The translations under genes and the position numbers were made by a program. Positions 1-9,364 of a stretch of 64,000 bases of DNA are shown here, in pieces. Source of the stretch: Enterobacter asburiae. Its GTDB lineage: Bacteria; Pseudomonadota; Gammaproteobacteria; Enterobacterales; Enterobacteriaceae. The notes under the pieces are model-generated. The model saw only the letters and a program-made list of their open reading frames with translations, was not told the origin of the DNA and made no database searches. Each line of letters begins with the position of its first letter. Positions within the stretch are counted from its first letter, which is position 1. The stretch spans positions 1,364,001 to 1,428,000 of the forward strand of contig NZ_CP102247.1 in assembly GCF_024599655.1 (NCBI RefSeq), given 5' to 3'.

Positions 1-677
1 ACACCACGGTGATCGGCGCGATCATGGTGCATCGCGGCGAGGCGGATGCGCTGATCTGCGGCACCATTGGCGATTACCACGAGCACTTTAGCGTGGTGCA
101 GGAGATCTTCGGCTATCGCGACGGCGTCCATACCGCCGGGGCGATGAACGCGCTGCTGCTGCCGAGCGGCAACACCTTTATTGCCGATACCTACGTTAAC
201 GACGATCCGACCCCGGACGAGCTGGCGGAGATCACCGTGATGGCCGCCGAGACCGTCCGTCGCTTTGGCATCGAGCCGAAGGTGGCGCTGCTGTCGCACT
301 CGAACTTTGGTTCGTCTAAATCCGCGGCGGCGTGCAAAATGCGCCAGACGCTGGAGCTGGTGCGCGAGCGTGCGCCGGAGCTGATGATTGACGGGGAGAT
401 GCACGGCGATGCCGCGCTGGTGGAGAGCATCCGTAACGAACGTATGCCGGACAGCCCGCTGAAGGGATCGGCCAACATACTGATTATGCCGAACGTGGAA
501 GCGGCGCGTATCAGCTATAACCTGCTGCGCGTCTCCAGCTCTGAAGGGGTGACCGTAGGACCGGTACTGATGGGCGTGGCGAAACCGGTGCATGTGTTAA
601 CGCCGATTGCCTCCGTGCGTCGTATCGTGAACATGGTGGCGCTGGCGGTGGTTGAGGCGCAGACGCAGCCTCTGTAA
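1..677 (+). CDS. maeB: NADP-dependent malic enzyme MaeB, C-terminal part (gene starts before the window)
   Basis: The open frame runs in from the left edge (first complete codon at base 3) and stops with TAA at 675-677, so only about the last 225 residues are present. They belong to the phosphate-acetyltransferase-like domain that follows the malic enzyme domain in MaeB, with phrases such as GEADALICGTIG and PKVALLSHSNFGSS. MaeB decarboxylates malate to pyruvate using NADP; the C-terminal domain is thought to bind acetyl-CoA-type effectors and has no transferase activity. Position next to hemF matches E. coli. A separate phosphotransacetylase (Pta) has a related domain, but the hemF neighbour favours MaeB. 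Confidence 0.9.
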   Translation, partial: TTVIGAIMVHRGEADALICGTIGDYHEHFSVVQEIFGYRDGVHTAGAMNALLLPSGNTFIADTYVNDDPTPDELAEITVMAAETVRRFGIEPKVALLSHSNFGSSKSAAACKMRQTLELVRERAPELMIDGEMHGDAALVESIRNERMPDSPLKGSANILIMPNVEAARISYNLLRVSSSEGVTVGPVLMGVAKPVHVLTPIASVRRIVNMVALAVVEAQTQPL

Positions 678-683
678 TTAACC

Positions 684-782
684 CCACCCCTCACCCTAAC
701 CCTCTCCCCATAGGGGAGAGGGGACTGCTCCGGGCCGTCTTTTCACCCTCGCCCCTTTGGGGAGAGGGCCGGGGTGAGGGGT
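684..782. repeat. Inverted pair of dispersed CCCTCTCCC-type intergenic repeats
   Basis: Two oppositely oriented copies of a palindromic unit lie between the convergent maeB and hemF genes. The left copy has CCTCTCCCC facing GGGGAGAGG around 701-720. The right copy reads GGGGAGAGGGCCGGGGTGAG around 760-780. The same core recurs at 5278-5310. A CCCTCTCC/GGAGAGGG hairpin at 39401-39422 shares the stem only. The pair could also act as a bidirectional terminator. This resembles short mobile intergenic palindromes of enterobacteria; I cannot assign it to a named family. Confidence 0.7.
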
Positions 783-787
783 AAGGG

Positions 788-1687
788 TTATACCCAGTCC
801 CGAACCTGAATAAACTCACGCAAGGCAGCCTCCGGGCTGCCTTCTTTTGGTTCGTAGCAGTACTCCCAGCGCACCAGCGGCGGCATCGACATCAGAATCG
901 ACTCCGTGCGCCCGCCGGTCTGCAGGCCGAACAGCGTCCCGCGATCCCACACCAGGTTGAACTCCACGTAGCGCCCGCGGCGGTAAAGCTGGAACTCACG
1001 TTCGCGCACGCCGTAGTCGGTATTTTTACGGCGCTCGACGATGGGCAGATACGCGTCGGTATAACCTTCACCCACCGCGCGCATAAAGCTGAACGCGGTA
1101 TCAAAATCAGGCGCGTTGAGATCGTCAAAGAACAGCCCGCCGATGCCGCGCTGCTCGTCGCGGTGCTTCAGGTAAAAGTAGTCGTCGCACCACTTTTTAA
1201 ATTTCGGGTAAACGTCTTCGCCAAACGGCAGGCAAAGATCCCGCGCGGTGGTGTGCCAGTGCACGGCATCCTCTTCGAAGCCGTAGTAAGGCGTTAAATC
1301 GAAACCGCCGCCAAACCACCAGACCGGATCGGCCCCCGGTTTTTCCGCAATGAAAAAGCGCACGTTGGCGTGGCTGGTGGGCACAAACGGGTTGTGCGGA
1401 TGCACCACCAGCGAGACGCCCATCGCCTCGAAGCTGCGGCCCGCCAGCTCAGGACGATGCGCCGTCGCAGAGGCGGGCATGGCGTCGCCGTGAACGTGGG
1501 AAAAATTCACGCCCGCCTGTTCGAAGATGCCGCCGTTTCGCAGCACGCGGCTGCGCCCGCCGCCCCCGGCCTTGCGCTGCCAGCTATCTTCCTGAAATTC
1601 ACCGCCGTCTGCGGCGGCCAGTTTCTGGCAGATCTCATCCTGCAGCTGCAGCAGGAAGGTTTTTACCAGTTGAGCATCGGGTTTCAT
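788..1687 (-). CDS. hemF: Oxygen-dependent coproporphyrinogen-III oxidase
   Basis: This is the aerobic enzyme of haem synthesis that oxidatively decarboxylates coproporphyrinogen III to protoporphyrinogen IX in the cytoplasm. The protein of 299 residues has the usual family length. It carries the hallmark stretches AGGGGRSRVLRNGG, GVNFSHVHG, VVHPHNPFVPT and WWFGGGFDLTPYYG. The start is the ATG at 1687-1685, preceded by AGGAA seven bases upstream; a TTG just before it is less likely. That ATG shares one base with the amiA stop (TGATG), so hemF is probably translationally coupled to amiA, as in E. coli. No damage is visible. Confidence 0.97.
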   Translation of the reverse strand: MKPDAQLVKTFLLQLQDEICQKLAAADGGEFQEDSWQRKAGGGGRSRVLRNGGIFEQAGVNFSHVHGDAMPASATAHRPELAGRSFEAMGVSLVVHPHNPFVPTSHANVRFFIAEKPGADPVWWFGGGFDLTPYYGFEEDAVHWHTTARDLCLPFGEDVYPKFKKWCDDYFYLKHRDEQRGIGGLFFDDLNAPDFDTAFSFMRAVGEGYTDAYLPIVERRKNTDYGVREREFQLYRRGRYVEFNLVWDRGTLFGLQTGGRTESILMSMPPLVRWEYCYEPKEGSPEAALREFIQVRDWV

Positions 1688-2562
1688 CAACGTTTCCTGG
1701 AGTGCGCTTTTTGGTTATCGAACCAGTTGAAGTAGCTGATAATGCCGGAGGCGATGGCGTTGGCGATCTTCTGACGAAACGCCGTGGTACCGAGGAGTCG
1801 CTCTTCTTCCGGGTTGGTAATGAAGGAGGTTTCCACCAGCACGGACGGAATCGACGGCGATTTCAGGACCACGAACGCCGCCTGCTCGGTGCCTTTGCTG
1901 TGCAGACGATGCACCGGCTTAATCTTCTTCAGAATATGCGAGCCGAGCGTCAGGCTGTTTTTGATCGTATCCGTCTGCACGAGGTCGAACAGCACCTGCT
2001 GTAGCAGATGATCTTTATCAGTGGCTTTCTTCCCGGCGACTTCATCCGCCCGGTTTTCGCGGTCGGAGAGGTATTTTGCCATGGCGCTACTGGCGCCACG
2101 GTTGGAAAGCGCAAACACCGAGGCACCGGCCGCAGAAGGGTTGGTAAAGCCGTCGGCGTGGATCGACATAAACAGATCCGCACCGTGCTGGTGGGCGATC
2201 TCAACGCGGTCATACAGCGGAATAAAGGTATCGCCAGAGCGCGTCAGACGGGCGTCAATGCCGTTACTGCGTAAAATTGCGCGCACATTTTTTGCAATCG
2301 CCAGCACGACGTGTTTTTCTTTCGACCCGTTTTTGCCGATGGCGCCGGTATCAATACCGCCGTGGCCCGGGTCGAGCATCACCAGACGCTTCGCGCCCGG
2401 CTTTTTGGTTTTTGGTTTGCTGTGTCCGTTACTGGTTTTGAGCGTGCTCTCGTCTTTCGCCTGAGCCTGCTTTGCGATGCCCGTTAACGTTAAGGCCGCC
2501 AGCCCCGCTTTGAGAACCTGACGACGCGATGTGAGTGCTTTTAATGGTTTGAATGTGCTCAT
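1687..2562 (-). CDS. amiA: N-acetylmuramoyl-L-alanine amidase AmiA, Tat-exported
   Basis: This periplasmic zinc amidase cleaves the lactyl-amide bond between MurNAc and the stem peptide and helps split the septum during cell separation. The N terminus is a twin-arginine signal: TSRRQVLKAG at residues 11-20, then a hydrophobic stretch and an AQA-type cleavage site near residue 35. Zinc-ligand motifs of the Amidase_3 family are visible: DPGHGG (His67), a Glu near residue 82, SIHADGF, and the catalytic LVETSFITN near the C terminus. There are 291 residues. It is the upstream gene of an amiA-hemF pair. AmiC shares the fold but has an AMIN domain, which is absent here. Confidence 0.95.
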   Translation of the reverse strand: MSTFKPLKALTSRRQVLKAGLAALTLTGIAKQAQAKDESTLKTSNGHSKPKTKKPGAKRLVMLDPGHGGIDTGAIGKNGSKEKHVVLAIAKNVRAILRSNGIDARLTRSGDTFIPLYDRVEIAHQHGADLFMSIHADGFTNPSAAGASVFALSNRGASSAMAKYLSDRENRADEVAGKKATDKDHLLQQVLFDLVQTDTIKNSLTLGSHILKKIKPVHRLHSKGTEQAAFVVLKSPSIPSVLVETSFITNPEEERLLGTTAFRQKIANAIASGIISYFNWFDNQKAHSRKR

Positions 2563-2774
2563 GCGGCCTGAATACTAAAAAAAGGGGTCCTGGTGTTATA
2601 TCGTATCGTGTTTCCCGTTACGACAGTCCATATTGAGAATTGTTTTACTTTTCATTTCAATACGTGACAAAGTGACATTATGCCAAATTTTGGCGAGATT
2701 TTCCCCGGTTATTGGCTAAAGGCGCGCTTCGCGCCATAATCACTGTTTTTAAACCCGAAAAGGCGGTTAATACC

Positions 2775-3200
2775 ATGGAGATACGCGTTTTTCGCCAGGA
2801 AGATTTCGAAGAGGTGATCACCCTTTGGGAGCGCTGCGATCTGCTGCGTCCGTGGAACGATCCGGAAATGGATATCGAACGTAAGGTGAATCACGACGTC
2901 AGTCTGTTTCTGGTCGCGGAAGTCAACGGTGAGGTTGTGGGGACGGTAATGGGCGGGTACGACGGCCACCGCGGCTCGGCCTATTATCTGGGCGTCCACC
3001 CGGAATACCGTGGCCGCGGCATTGCCAATGCGCTGCTGAACCGGCTCGAGAAGAAGCTGATCGCCCGCGGCTGCCCAAAAATCCAGATCATGGTGCGGGA
3101 AGATAACGACGTGGTGCTGGGCATGTATGAGCGTCTGGGCTATGAACACGCTGACGTGCTGAGTTTAGGAAAGCGTCTGATCGAAGATGAAGAGTACTGA
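2775..3200 (+). CDS. ypeA: GNAT-family acetyltransferase YpeA
   Basis: This is a small cytoplasmic protein of 141 residues with the GNAT fold. The acetyl-CoA binding motif appears as YYLGVHPEYRGRGIANALL, followed by GMYERLGYEHADVLSLGKRL. The ATG at 2775 gives MEIRVFRQEDF, which matches the E. coli protein; upstream in-frame starts add 21 residues unlike the family. The substrate is not known. The gene lies divergent from amiA, and its end overlaps the next gene by 14 bases, so ypeA and yfeZ are likely co-transcribed. Confidence 0.93.
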   Translation: MEIRVFRQEDFEEVITLWERCDLLRPWNDPEMDIERKVNHDVSLFLVAEVNGEVVGTVMGGYDGHRGSAYYLGVHPEYRGRGIANALLNRLEKKLIARGCPKIQIMVREDNDVVLGMYERLGYEHADVLSLGKRLIEDEEY

Positions 3201-3636
3201 AATCCATCCGGCAGACTATGACGCGCAGGGCCGCGTCAGGCTGCCCTTTTTATTCTGGTGCGTTCTGCTGCTGCAGGCCCGGACCTGGGTGCTGTTTGTG
3301 ATGGCCGCCGCGTCGCGCGGGCAGGGCGACACGCTGCTGAATCTCTTTTATCCCGATCACGACGCCTTCTGGCTCGGCTTGCTGCCCGGCTTACCGGCGG
3401 TGGTCGCTTTTTTATGCAGCGGACGACGGCAGGCGATCCCACGCTTTTGGCGCGCGCTTCGCTGGCTGCTGATCCTCGCCCAGGTTGCGCTGCTCTTCTG
3501 GCAGCCGGTACTCTGGTGGTACGGTGAACCGCTGACGGGCACCGGCGTTGCGCTGGTGGTTGCCGATATTGTGGCCCTGCTGTGGCTGCTGACCAACCCG
3601 CGTCTTCGCGCCTGTTTTGCGCATCAGGATGATTAA
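3187..3636 (+). CDS. yfeZ: Inner-membrane protein YfeZ (DUF2919 family)
   Basis: This hydrophobic protein of 149 residues has about four predicted membrane segments: near residues 20-42, 63-79, 93-110 and 119-137. It starts inside the end of ypeA (14-base overlap), which points to translational coupling. The DUF2919 family has no established function. The length, the overlap and the neighbours ypeA and yfeY match the E. coli arrangement. Identification rests on context and the general membrane profile, so the symbol is likely but the role is open. Confidence 0.85.
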   Translation: MKSTEIHPADYDAQGRVRLPFLFWCVLLLQARTWVLFVMAAASRGQGDTLLNLFYPDHDAFWLGLLPGLPAVVAFLCSGRRQAIPRFWRALRWLLILAQVALLFWQPVLWWYGEPLTGTGVALVVADIVALLWLLTNPRLRACFAHQDD

Positions 3637-3699
3637 TTCGGCACTTTTTGCCGATGTTGCACTCCAACAAGCGTTGATTTAACAAGAAAGGACGTTTCA

Positions 3700-4275
3700 A
3701 TGAAATCGCTGCGTTTACTTTTATGCGCTCTCCCGCTGGCCTTGACCGGCTGTTCGACGCTCTCCTCCATTAACTGGTCCGCTGCATATCCGTGGAACTG
3801 GTTTGGCTCATCAACGGAAGTGACCGAGCAGGGCGTGGGGAAAATTACCGCCGCGACGGCGCTGGATCAGGATGCCATTCAGGATGCCATCGGCAGTGAT
3901 TATCGCCTGCGCAGCGGCATGAAAACGGAGAATGGCAATATTGTTCGCTATTACGAAGCGCTGAAGGGCGACAAGCTGGCGCTGGTGATCAACGGTGACA
4001 AAGGCACGGTAAACCGAATTGCCGTGATGGATGACGATATTCCGACGGCGAGCGGTGTGAAGGTGGGTACGCCGTTTAGCGAACTTTATAAGCAGGCTTT
4101 TGGCAACTGCACCAGCGCGCCGTCTGACGACAAGGTCGCGGTGGAATGTAAGGCCGAAGGCAGCCAGCACATCAGCTATGTCTTTACCGGAACCTGGAGC
4201 GGCCCGGAAGGACTGATGCCGTCTGACGACACGCTCAAGAACTGGAAAGTGAGCAAAATACTCTGGAAGCAGTAA
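3700..4275 (+). CDS. yfeY: Lipoprotein YfeY, envelope-stress-associated family
   Basis: The N terminus is a lipoprotein signal peptide, with basic residues followed by a hydrophobic core ending in ALTGC, so Cys18 would be lipidated. The mature part is a compact 170-residue domain containing DALDQ-type and GVKVGTPFSELY segments. In E. coli this gene is a sigma-E regulon member of unknown function. It has its own ribosome site (AAAGGA) 63 bases after yfeZ, so it may be transcribed separately. I did not find a convincing sigma-E promoter by eye. Confidence 0.87.
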   Translation: MKSLRLLLCALPLALTGCSTLSSINWSAAYPWNWFGSSTEVTEQGVGKITAATALDQDAIQDAIGSDYRLRSGMKTENGNIVRYYEALKGDKLALVINGDKGTVNRIAVMDDDIPTASGVKVGTPFSELYKQAFGNCTSAPSDDKVAVECKAEGSQHISYVFTGTWSGPEGLMPSDDTLKNWKVSKILWKQ

Positions 4276-4311
4276 TTTGCGCCTGAACAATCCGCCTCGC
4301 TGAAATCCGGG

Positions 4312-4347
4312 TATAATACCTGCCATCAATGCCACGCTGACGTGGCA
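4312..4347 (+). promoter_or_regulatory. yfeX promoter -10 element and leader hairpin
   Basis: A consensus TATAAT lies at 4312-4317, although no good -35 box sits at the right distance. It is followed by a perfect hairpin, TGCCACG / CGTGGCA (4330-4347, four-base loop CTGA), that would fall close to the 5' end of the yfeX message. The ribosome site AGGAGG follows at about 4358. A hairpin so near the transcript start could stabilise the RNA or be an operator; which one is not decidable from sequence. Confidence 0.5.
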
Positions 4348-4367
4348 TCTTTATTTCAGGAGGAGCG

Positions 4368-5267
4368 ATGTCTCAGGTTCAGAGTGGCATTTTGCCAGAA
4401 CATTGCCGCGCGGCGATTTGGATTGAAGCCAATGTTAAAGGGGACGTGGATGCCCTGCGTGCGGCCAGTAAAGCGTTTGTTGATAAGCTGGCCACCTTCC
4501 AGGCCAAATTCCCGGAAGCCCACCTCGGCGCCGTTGTTGCCTTTGGCAATAACGTCTGGCGTCAGCTAAGCGGTGGCGAAGGGGCGGAAGAGCTGAAAGA
4601 CTTCATCCCTTACGGCAAAGGTCTGGCTCCGGCGACCCAATACGACGTGCTGATCCATATTCTCTCCCTGCGTCACGACGTGAACTTTTCCGTTGCCCAG
4701 GCGGCGGTAGCGGCCTTTGGCGACAGCATTGAGGTGCAGGAAGAGGTTCACGGCTTCCGCTGGGTGGAAGAGCGCGATCTGAGCGGCTTCGTCGACGGGA
4801 CGGAAAACCCGGCGGGTGAAGAGGTTCGTCGCGACGTGGCGGTGATTAAAGACGGCGTGGACGCGGGCGGCAGCTATGTGTTCGTGCAGCGCTGGGAGCA
4901 CAACCTCAAGCAGCTTAACCGCATGAGCGTGCACGACCAGGAGATGATGATTGGTCGTACTAAAGAAGCCAATGAAGAGATCGACGGCGACGACCGTCCC
5001 GTTACCTCTCACCTGACCCGCGTTGACCTGAAAGAAGACGGCAAAGGGCTGAAGATTGTTCGCCAGAGCCTGCCGTACGGTACCGCAAGCGGCACGCACG
5101 GCCTTTACTTCTGCGCCTACTGCGCGCGCCTGTATAACATCGAGCAGCAGCTGCTGAGCATGTTTGGCGATACCGACGGCAAGCGCGACGCCATGCTGCG
5201 CTTCACCAAACCGGTGACCGGCGGCTACTACTTTGCGCCGTCCGTTGAGCGTCTGCTGGCGCTGTAA
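4368..5267 (+). CDS. yfeX: Dye-decolorising-type haem peroxidase YfeX
   Basis: This 299-residue cytoplasmic haem protein belongs to the Dyp-type peroxidases. The diagnostic GFVDGTENP motif is at residues 140-148 with the distal Asp143, and the proximal haem ligand His215 lies in TSHLTRVD, both in the E. coli positions. YfeX oxidises porphyrinogens and aromatic substrates with peroxide; an iron-recovery role from haem has been argued and disputed. The start at 4368 has a strong AGGAGG site 5 bases upstream. It follows yfeY on the same strand but has its own promoter-like sequence. Confidence 0.95.
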   Translation: MSQVQSGILPEHCRAAIWIEANVKGDVDALRAASKAFVDKLATFQAKFPEAHLGAVVAFGNNVWRQLSGGEGAEELKDFIPYGKGLAPATQYDVLIHILSLRHDVNFSVAQAAVAAFGDSIEVQEEVHGFRWVEERDLSGFVDGTENPAGEEVRRDVAVIKDGVDAGGSYVFVQRWEHNLKQLNRMSVHDQEMMIGRTKEANEEIDGDDRPVTSHLTRVDLKEDGKGLKIVRQSLPYGTASGTHGLYFCAYCARLYNIEQQLLSMFGDTDGKRDAMLRFTKPVTGGYYFAPSVERLLAL

Positions 5268-5277
5268 TGGCCTTTCT

Positions 5278-5310
5278 CCCTCTCCCTGTGGGAGAGGGCC
5301 GGGGTGAGGG
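5278..5310. repeat. Single copy of the CCCTCTCCC-type intergenic repeat
   Basis: CCCTCTCCC at 5278-5286 pairs with GGGAGAGGG at 5290-5298 across a three-base loop, followed by CCGGGGTGAGGG. It matches the units at 684-782, one of them in the same orientation. It sits directly behind the yfeX stop and may help end transcription, though it has no T-run. Confidence 0.65.
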
Positions 5311-5355
5311 TATCAGGCCGCACCCCTTATTCCCTTTTCTGCTTCTAAATCACCA

Positions 5356-5420
5356 AACGGTATATAAAACCGTTACTCCTTTCATCCCCGTTATAAATAT
5401 TATGACTATAAGATAGTCAT
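5356..5420 (+). promoter_or_regulatory. Probable cysP control region (CysB-type) with two palindromes
   Basis: Upstream of cysP, AACGGT and ACCGTT form an inverted repeat at 5356-5374, and ATGACTAT-AAG-ATAGTCAT forms a perfect 19-base palindrome at 5402-5420, twenty bases before the ATG. The AT-rich stretch between them (TATAAATATTAT near 5390-5402) can hold a -10 box. In E. coli this operon is activated by CysB with acetylserine. CysB sites are poorly conserved, so assigning these palindromes to CysB is inference. Confidence 0.45.
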
Positions 5421-5440
5421 CACATTTATAAGGGTGCGCA

Positions 5441-6454
5441 ATGGCCGTTACTGTACTGAAAAAAGGAACTCTGGCGCTGGCAGGTTTACTGCTGGTGGCA
5501 CAGGCGCAGGCGACTGAACTGTTAAACAGTTCGTATGACGTCTCCCGCGAGCTGTTTGCCGCCCTTAATCCACCGTTCGAACAGCAGTGGGCGAAAGACA
5601 ATAACGGCGACAAGCTGACTATCAAGCAGTCCCACGCCGGGTCGTCCAAGCAGGCGCTGGCGATTTTGCAGGGCCTGAAGGCAGATGTGGTGACCTACAA
5701 CCAGGTGACTGACGTGCAGATCCTGCACGACAAAGGCAAGCTGATCCCGGCGGGCTGGCAGAGCCGACTGCCGAACAACAGCTCGCCGTTCTATTCCACC
5801 ATGGGCTTCCTGGTGCGTAAGGGCAACCCGAAGAATATCCACGACTGGAGCGACCTGGTGCGTTCCGACGTGAAGCTGATTTTCCCGAACCCAAAAACCT
5901 CCGGTAACGCGCGTTATACCTATTTAGCGGCGTGGGGCGCGGCGGACAAGGCTGACGGTAACGATAAAGCCAAAACCGAGCAGTTCATGACCCAGTTCCT
6001 GAAAAACGTCGAAGTGTTTGATACCGGCGGCCGCGGGGCGACCACGACCTTCGCAGAACGCGGTCTCGGCGATGTGTTGATCAGCTTTGAATCGGAAGTG
6101 AACAACATCCGCAAACAGTATGAAGCGCAGGGCTTTGAGGTCGTTATCCCGAAAACCAACATCCTGGCCGAGTTCCCGGTGGCGTGGGTGGATAAAAACG
6201 TGCAGGCAAACGGTACCGAGAAAGCGGCAAAAGCCTACCTCAACTACCTGTACAGTCCGCAGGCGCAGACCATCATTACCGATTACTACTACCGCGTGAA
6301 CAACCCGGACGTGATGAACAAACTGAAAGACAAATTCCCGCAGACCGATTTGTTCCGCGTGGAAGATCATTTCGGCTCCTGGCCTGATGTGATGAAAACG
6401 CATTTTGCCAGCGGCGGTGAGTTAGACAAATTGCTGGCGGCGGGGCATAAGTAA
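5441..6454 (+). CDS. cysP: Periplasmic thiosulfate/sulfate-binding protein CysP
   Basis: This is the substrate-capture subunit of the CysPTWA ABC importer. A Sec signal peptide occupies the first 25 or so residues and ends with AQAQA before TELLN. The mature part has the classic sulfate-binding-protein segments SYDVSRELFAALNPPFE, QSHAGSSKQALAI and GGRGATTTFAERGLGDV. At 337 residues it has the usual length. AAGGG lies eight bases before the ATG. Its TAA stop overlaps the cysT ATG by one base (TAATG), so translation is coupled. Sbp is a paralogue, but the first place in this operon fits CysP. Confidence 0.96.
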   Translation: MAVTVLKKGTLALAGLLLVAQAQATELLNSSYDVSRELFAALNPPFEQQWAKDNNGDKLTIKQSHAGSSKQALAILQGLKADVVTYNQVTDVQILHDKGKLIPAGWQSRLPNNSSPFYSTMGFLVRKGNPKNIHDWSDLVRSDVKLIFPNPKTSGNARYTYLAAWGAADKADGNDKAKTEQFMTQFLKNVEVFDTGGRGATTTFAERGLGDVLISFESEVNNIRKQYEAQGFEVVIPKTNILAEFPVAWVDKNVQANGTEKAAKAYLNYLYSPQAQTIITDYYYRVNNPDVMNKLKDKFPQTDLFRVEDHFGSWPDVMKTHFASGGELDKLLAAGHK

Positions 6455-7287
6455 TGTTTGCAGTTTCGACAAAACGCGTGCTGCCGGGCTTTACCTTAAG
6501 CCTCGGGACCAGCCTGCTGTTCGTCTGCCTGATCCTGCTGTTGCCGCTCAGCGCGCTGGTGATGCAGCTTGCTCAGATGAGCTGGGCGCAGTACTGGGAC
6601 GTGGTCACCAACCCGCAGGTGGTGGCGGCCTATAAGGTGACGCTGCTGTCGGCGTTTGTTGCCTCTATTTTTAACGGCGTGTTTGGCCTGCTGATGGCGT
6701 GGATCTTAACCCGCTACCGCTTCCCGGGCCGCACGCTGCTTGACGCCCTGATGGATCTGCCGTTTGCGCTGCCGACGGCGGTGGCGGGCTTAACCCTCGC
6801 GTCGCTCTTCTCCGTGAACGGGCTGTACGGCGAGTGGCTGGCGAAATTTGACATCAAAGTGACCTACACCTGGCTCGGTATCGCGGTGGCGATGGCCTTT
6901 ACCAGCATCCCGTTTGTGGTCCGTACCGTGCAGCCGGTGCTGGAAGAGTTGGGCCCGGAATACGAAGAAGCGGCGGAAACGCTGGGTGCCACGCGCTGGC
7001 AGAGCTTCCGCAAGGTGGTTCTGCCGGAGCTGTCTCCAGCGCTGATGGCGGGTGTCGCGCTGTCGTTTACCCGCAGCCTCGGTGAGTTCGGCGCGGTGAT
7101 TTTTATCGCCGGGAACATCGCCTGGAAAACAGAAGTCACCTCGCTGATGATTTTCATCCGTTTGCAGGAGTTTGATTATCCGGCGGCGAGCGCAATTGCC
7201 TCGGTGATCCTGGCGGCCTCGCTGCTGCTGCTGTACTCGATTAACACTCTGCAAAGTCGCTTTGGTCGACGTGTGGTAGGTCACTGA
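6454..7287 (+). CDS. cysT: Sulfate/thiosulfate ABC transporter permease CysT (CysU)
   Basis: This 277-residue inner-membrane protein with about six spans forms one half of the translocation channel. The coupling helix that docks on the ATPase is visible as EEAAETLGATRWQSFRKVVL (residues 169-188), followed by PELSPALMAG and SLGEFGAVIFIAG. It overlaps both neighbours by a single base (TAATG with cysP, TGATG with cysW), the pattern of a tightly coupled operon. Also named cysU. Confidence 0.95.
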   Translation: MFAVSTKRVLPGFTLSLGTSLLFVCLILLLPLSALVMQLAQMSWAQYWDVVTNPQVVAAYKVTLLSAFVASIFNGVFGLLMAWILTRYRFPGRTLLDALMDLPFALPTAVAGLTLASLFSVNGLYGEWLAKFDIKVTYTWLGIAVAMAFTSIPFVVRTVQPVLEELGPEYEEAAETLGATRWQSFRKVVLPELSPALMAGVALSFTRSLGEFGAVIFIAGNIAWKTEVTSLMIFIRLQEFDYPAASAIASVILAASLLLLYSINTLQSRFGRRVVGH

Positions 7288-8151
7288 TGGCGGAAGTTAC
7301 GCAATTGAAGCGATACGATGCACCCCGCATCAACTGGGGTAAATGGTTTCTGATTGGGGCGGGGGTGCTGGTTTCCGCCCTCATTCTCGTCGTGCCGACG
7401 GTTTATATCTTCGTTCAGGCGTTCAGCAAGGGCCTGATGCCCGCGCTGGAAAACCTGGCGAACCCGGATATGCTGCATGCCATCTGGCTGACCGTACTGA
7501 TTGCGTTGATCACCGTGCCGGTGAACCTCGTGTTCGGGACCCTGTTGGCCTGGCTGGTGACCCGCTTCAACTTCCCGGGACGTCAGCTGCTGCTGACCCT
7601 GCTGGACATTCCTTTCGCCGTATCGCCGGTGGTGGCGGGTCTGGTGTACCTGCTCTTTTACGGCTCCAACGGCCCATTGGGCGGCTGGCTGGACGAGCAT
7701 AACCTGCAGATCATGTTCGCCTGGCCGGGCATGGTGCTGGTCACCATCTTCGTGACCTGTCCGTTTGTGGTGCGTGAGCTGGTGCCGGTGATGTTAAGCC
7801 AGGGGAGCAACGAAGACGAAGCGGCGGTGCTGCTGGGCGCGTCGGGCTGGCAGATGTTCCGTCGCGTGACGCTGCCAAATATCCGCTGGGCGCTGCTTTA
7901 CGGCGTGGTGTTGACCAACGCCCGCGCGATTGGCGAGTTCGGTGCCGTTTCCGTCGTCTCCGGCTCCATCCGGGGTGAAACCCTGTCGCTGCCGCTACAG
8001 ATTGAGCTGCTGCAGCAGGACTACAACACCATCGGCTCGTTTACTGCCGCAGCGTTGCTGACGCTGATGGCCATTTTGACCCTGTTTTTGAAGAGTGTGG
8101 TGCAGTGGCGTTTAGAAAATCAGGAAAAACGTCAGCATCAGGAGGGAAATC

Positions 8152-8162
<11 letters not shown>
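7287..8162 (+). CDS. cysW: Sulfate/thiosulfate ABC transporter permease CysW
   Basis: This is the second permease of the CysPTWA importer, with 291 residues and six predicted spans. It is homologous to CysT. The ATPase-contact loop reads EDEAAVLLGASGWQMFRRV, followed by NARAIGEFGAVSVVSG. The last ten codons overlap the start of cysA (8152-8162), the ribosome site for which (AGGAGG) lies inside cysW, so the ATPase is translated by coupling. No unusual features. Confidence 0.95.
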
Positions 8163-9246
<1,084 letters not shown>

Positions 9247-9267
9247 TAGGTTATTAGGATGTTTATC

Positions 9268-9344
9268 GCCCGGTGGCGCTGCGCTTACCGGGCCTACAGT
9301 TATCACTGCGTCTTGTAGGCCGGGTAAGCGAAGCGCCACCCGGC
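9268..9344. repeat. Pair of inverted REP elements (BIME) between cysA and cysM
   Basis: Two REP-like units face each other: GCCCGGTGGCGCTGCGCTTA starts at 9268 and its inverted partner ends at 9344 with AGCGCCACCCGGC. Each has the usual stem and the GCCTAC/GTAGGC end (9292-9297 and 9315-9320). A TTTTTT run follows directly, so the unit may also act as a weak terminator or protect cysPTWA mRNA from 3' decay. Such elements are common between enterobacterial genes. Confidence 0.8.
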
Positions 9345-9364
9345 TTTTTTATTGAGTAAAAATC

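Noticed and set aside
3236..3700. A 154-codon Arg/Ala-rich frame opposite yfeZ
   Set aside because: Composition typical of antisense of a GC-rich membrane gene; yfeZ is the conserved frame.
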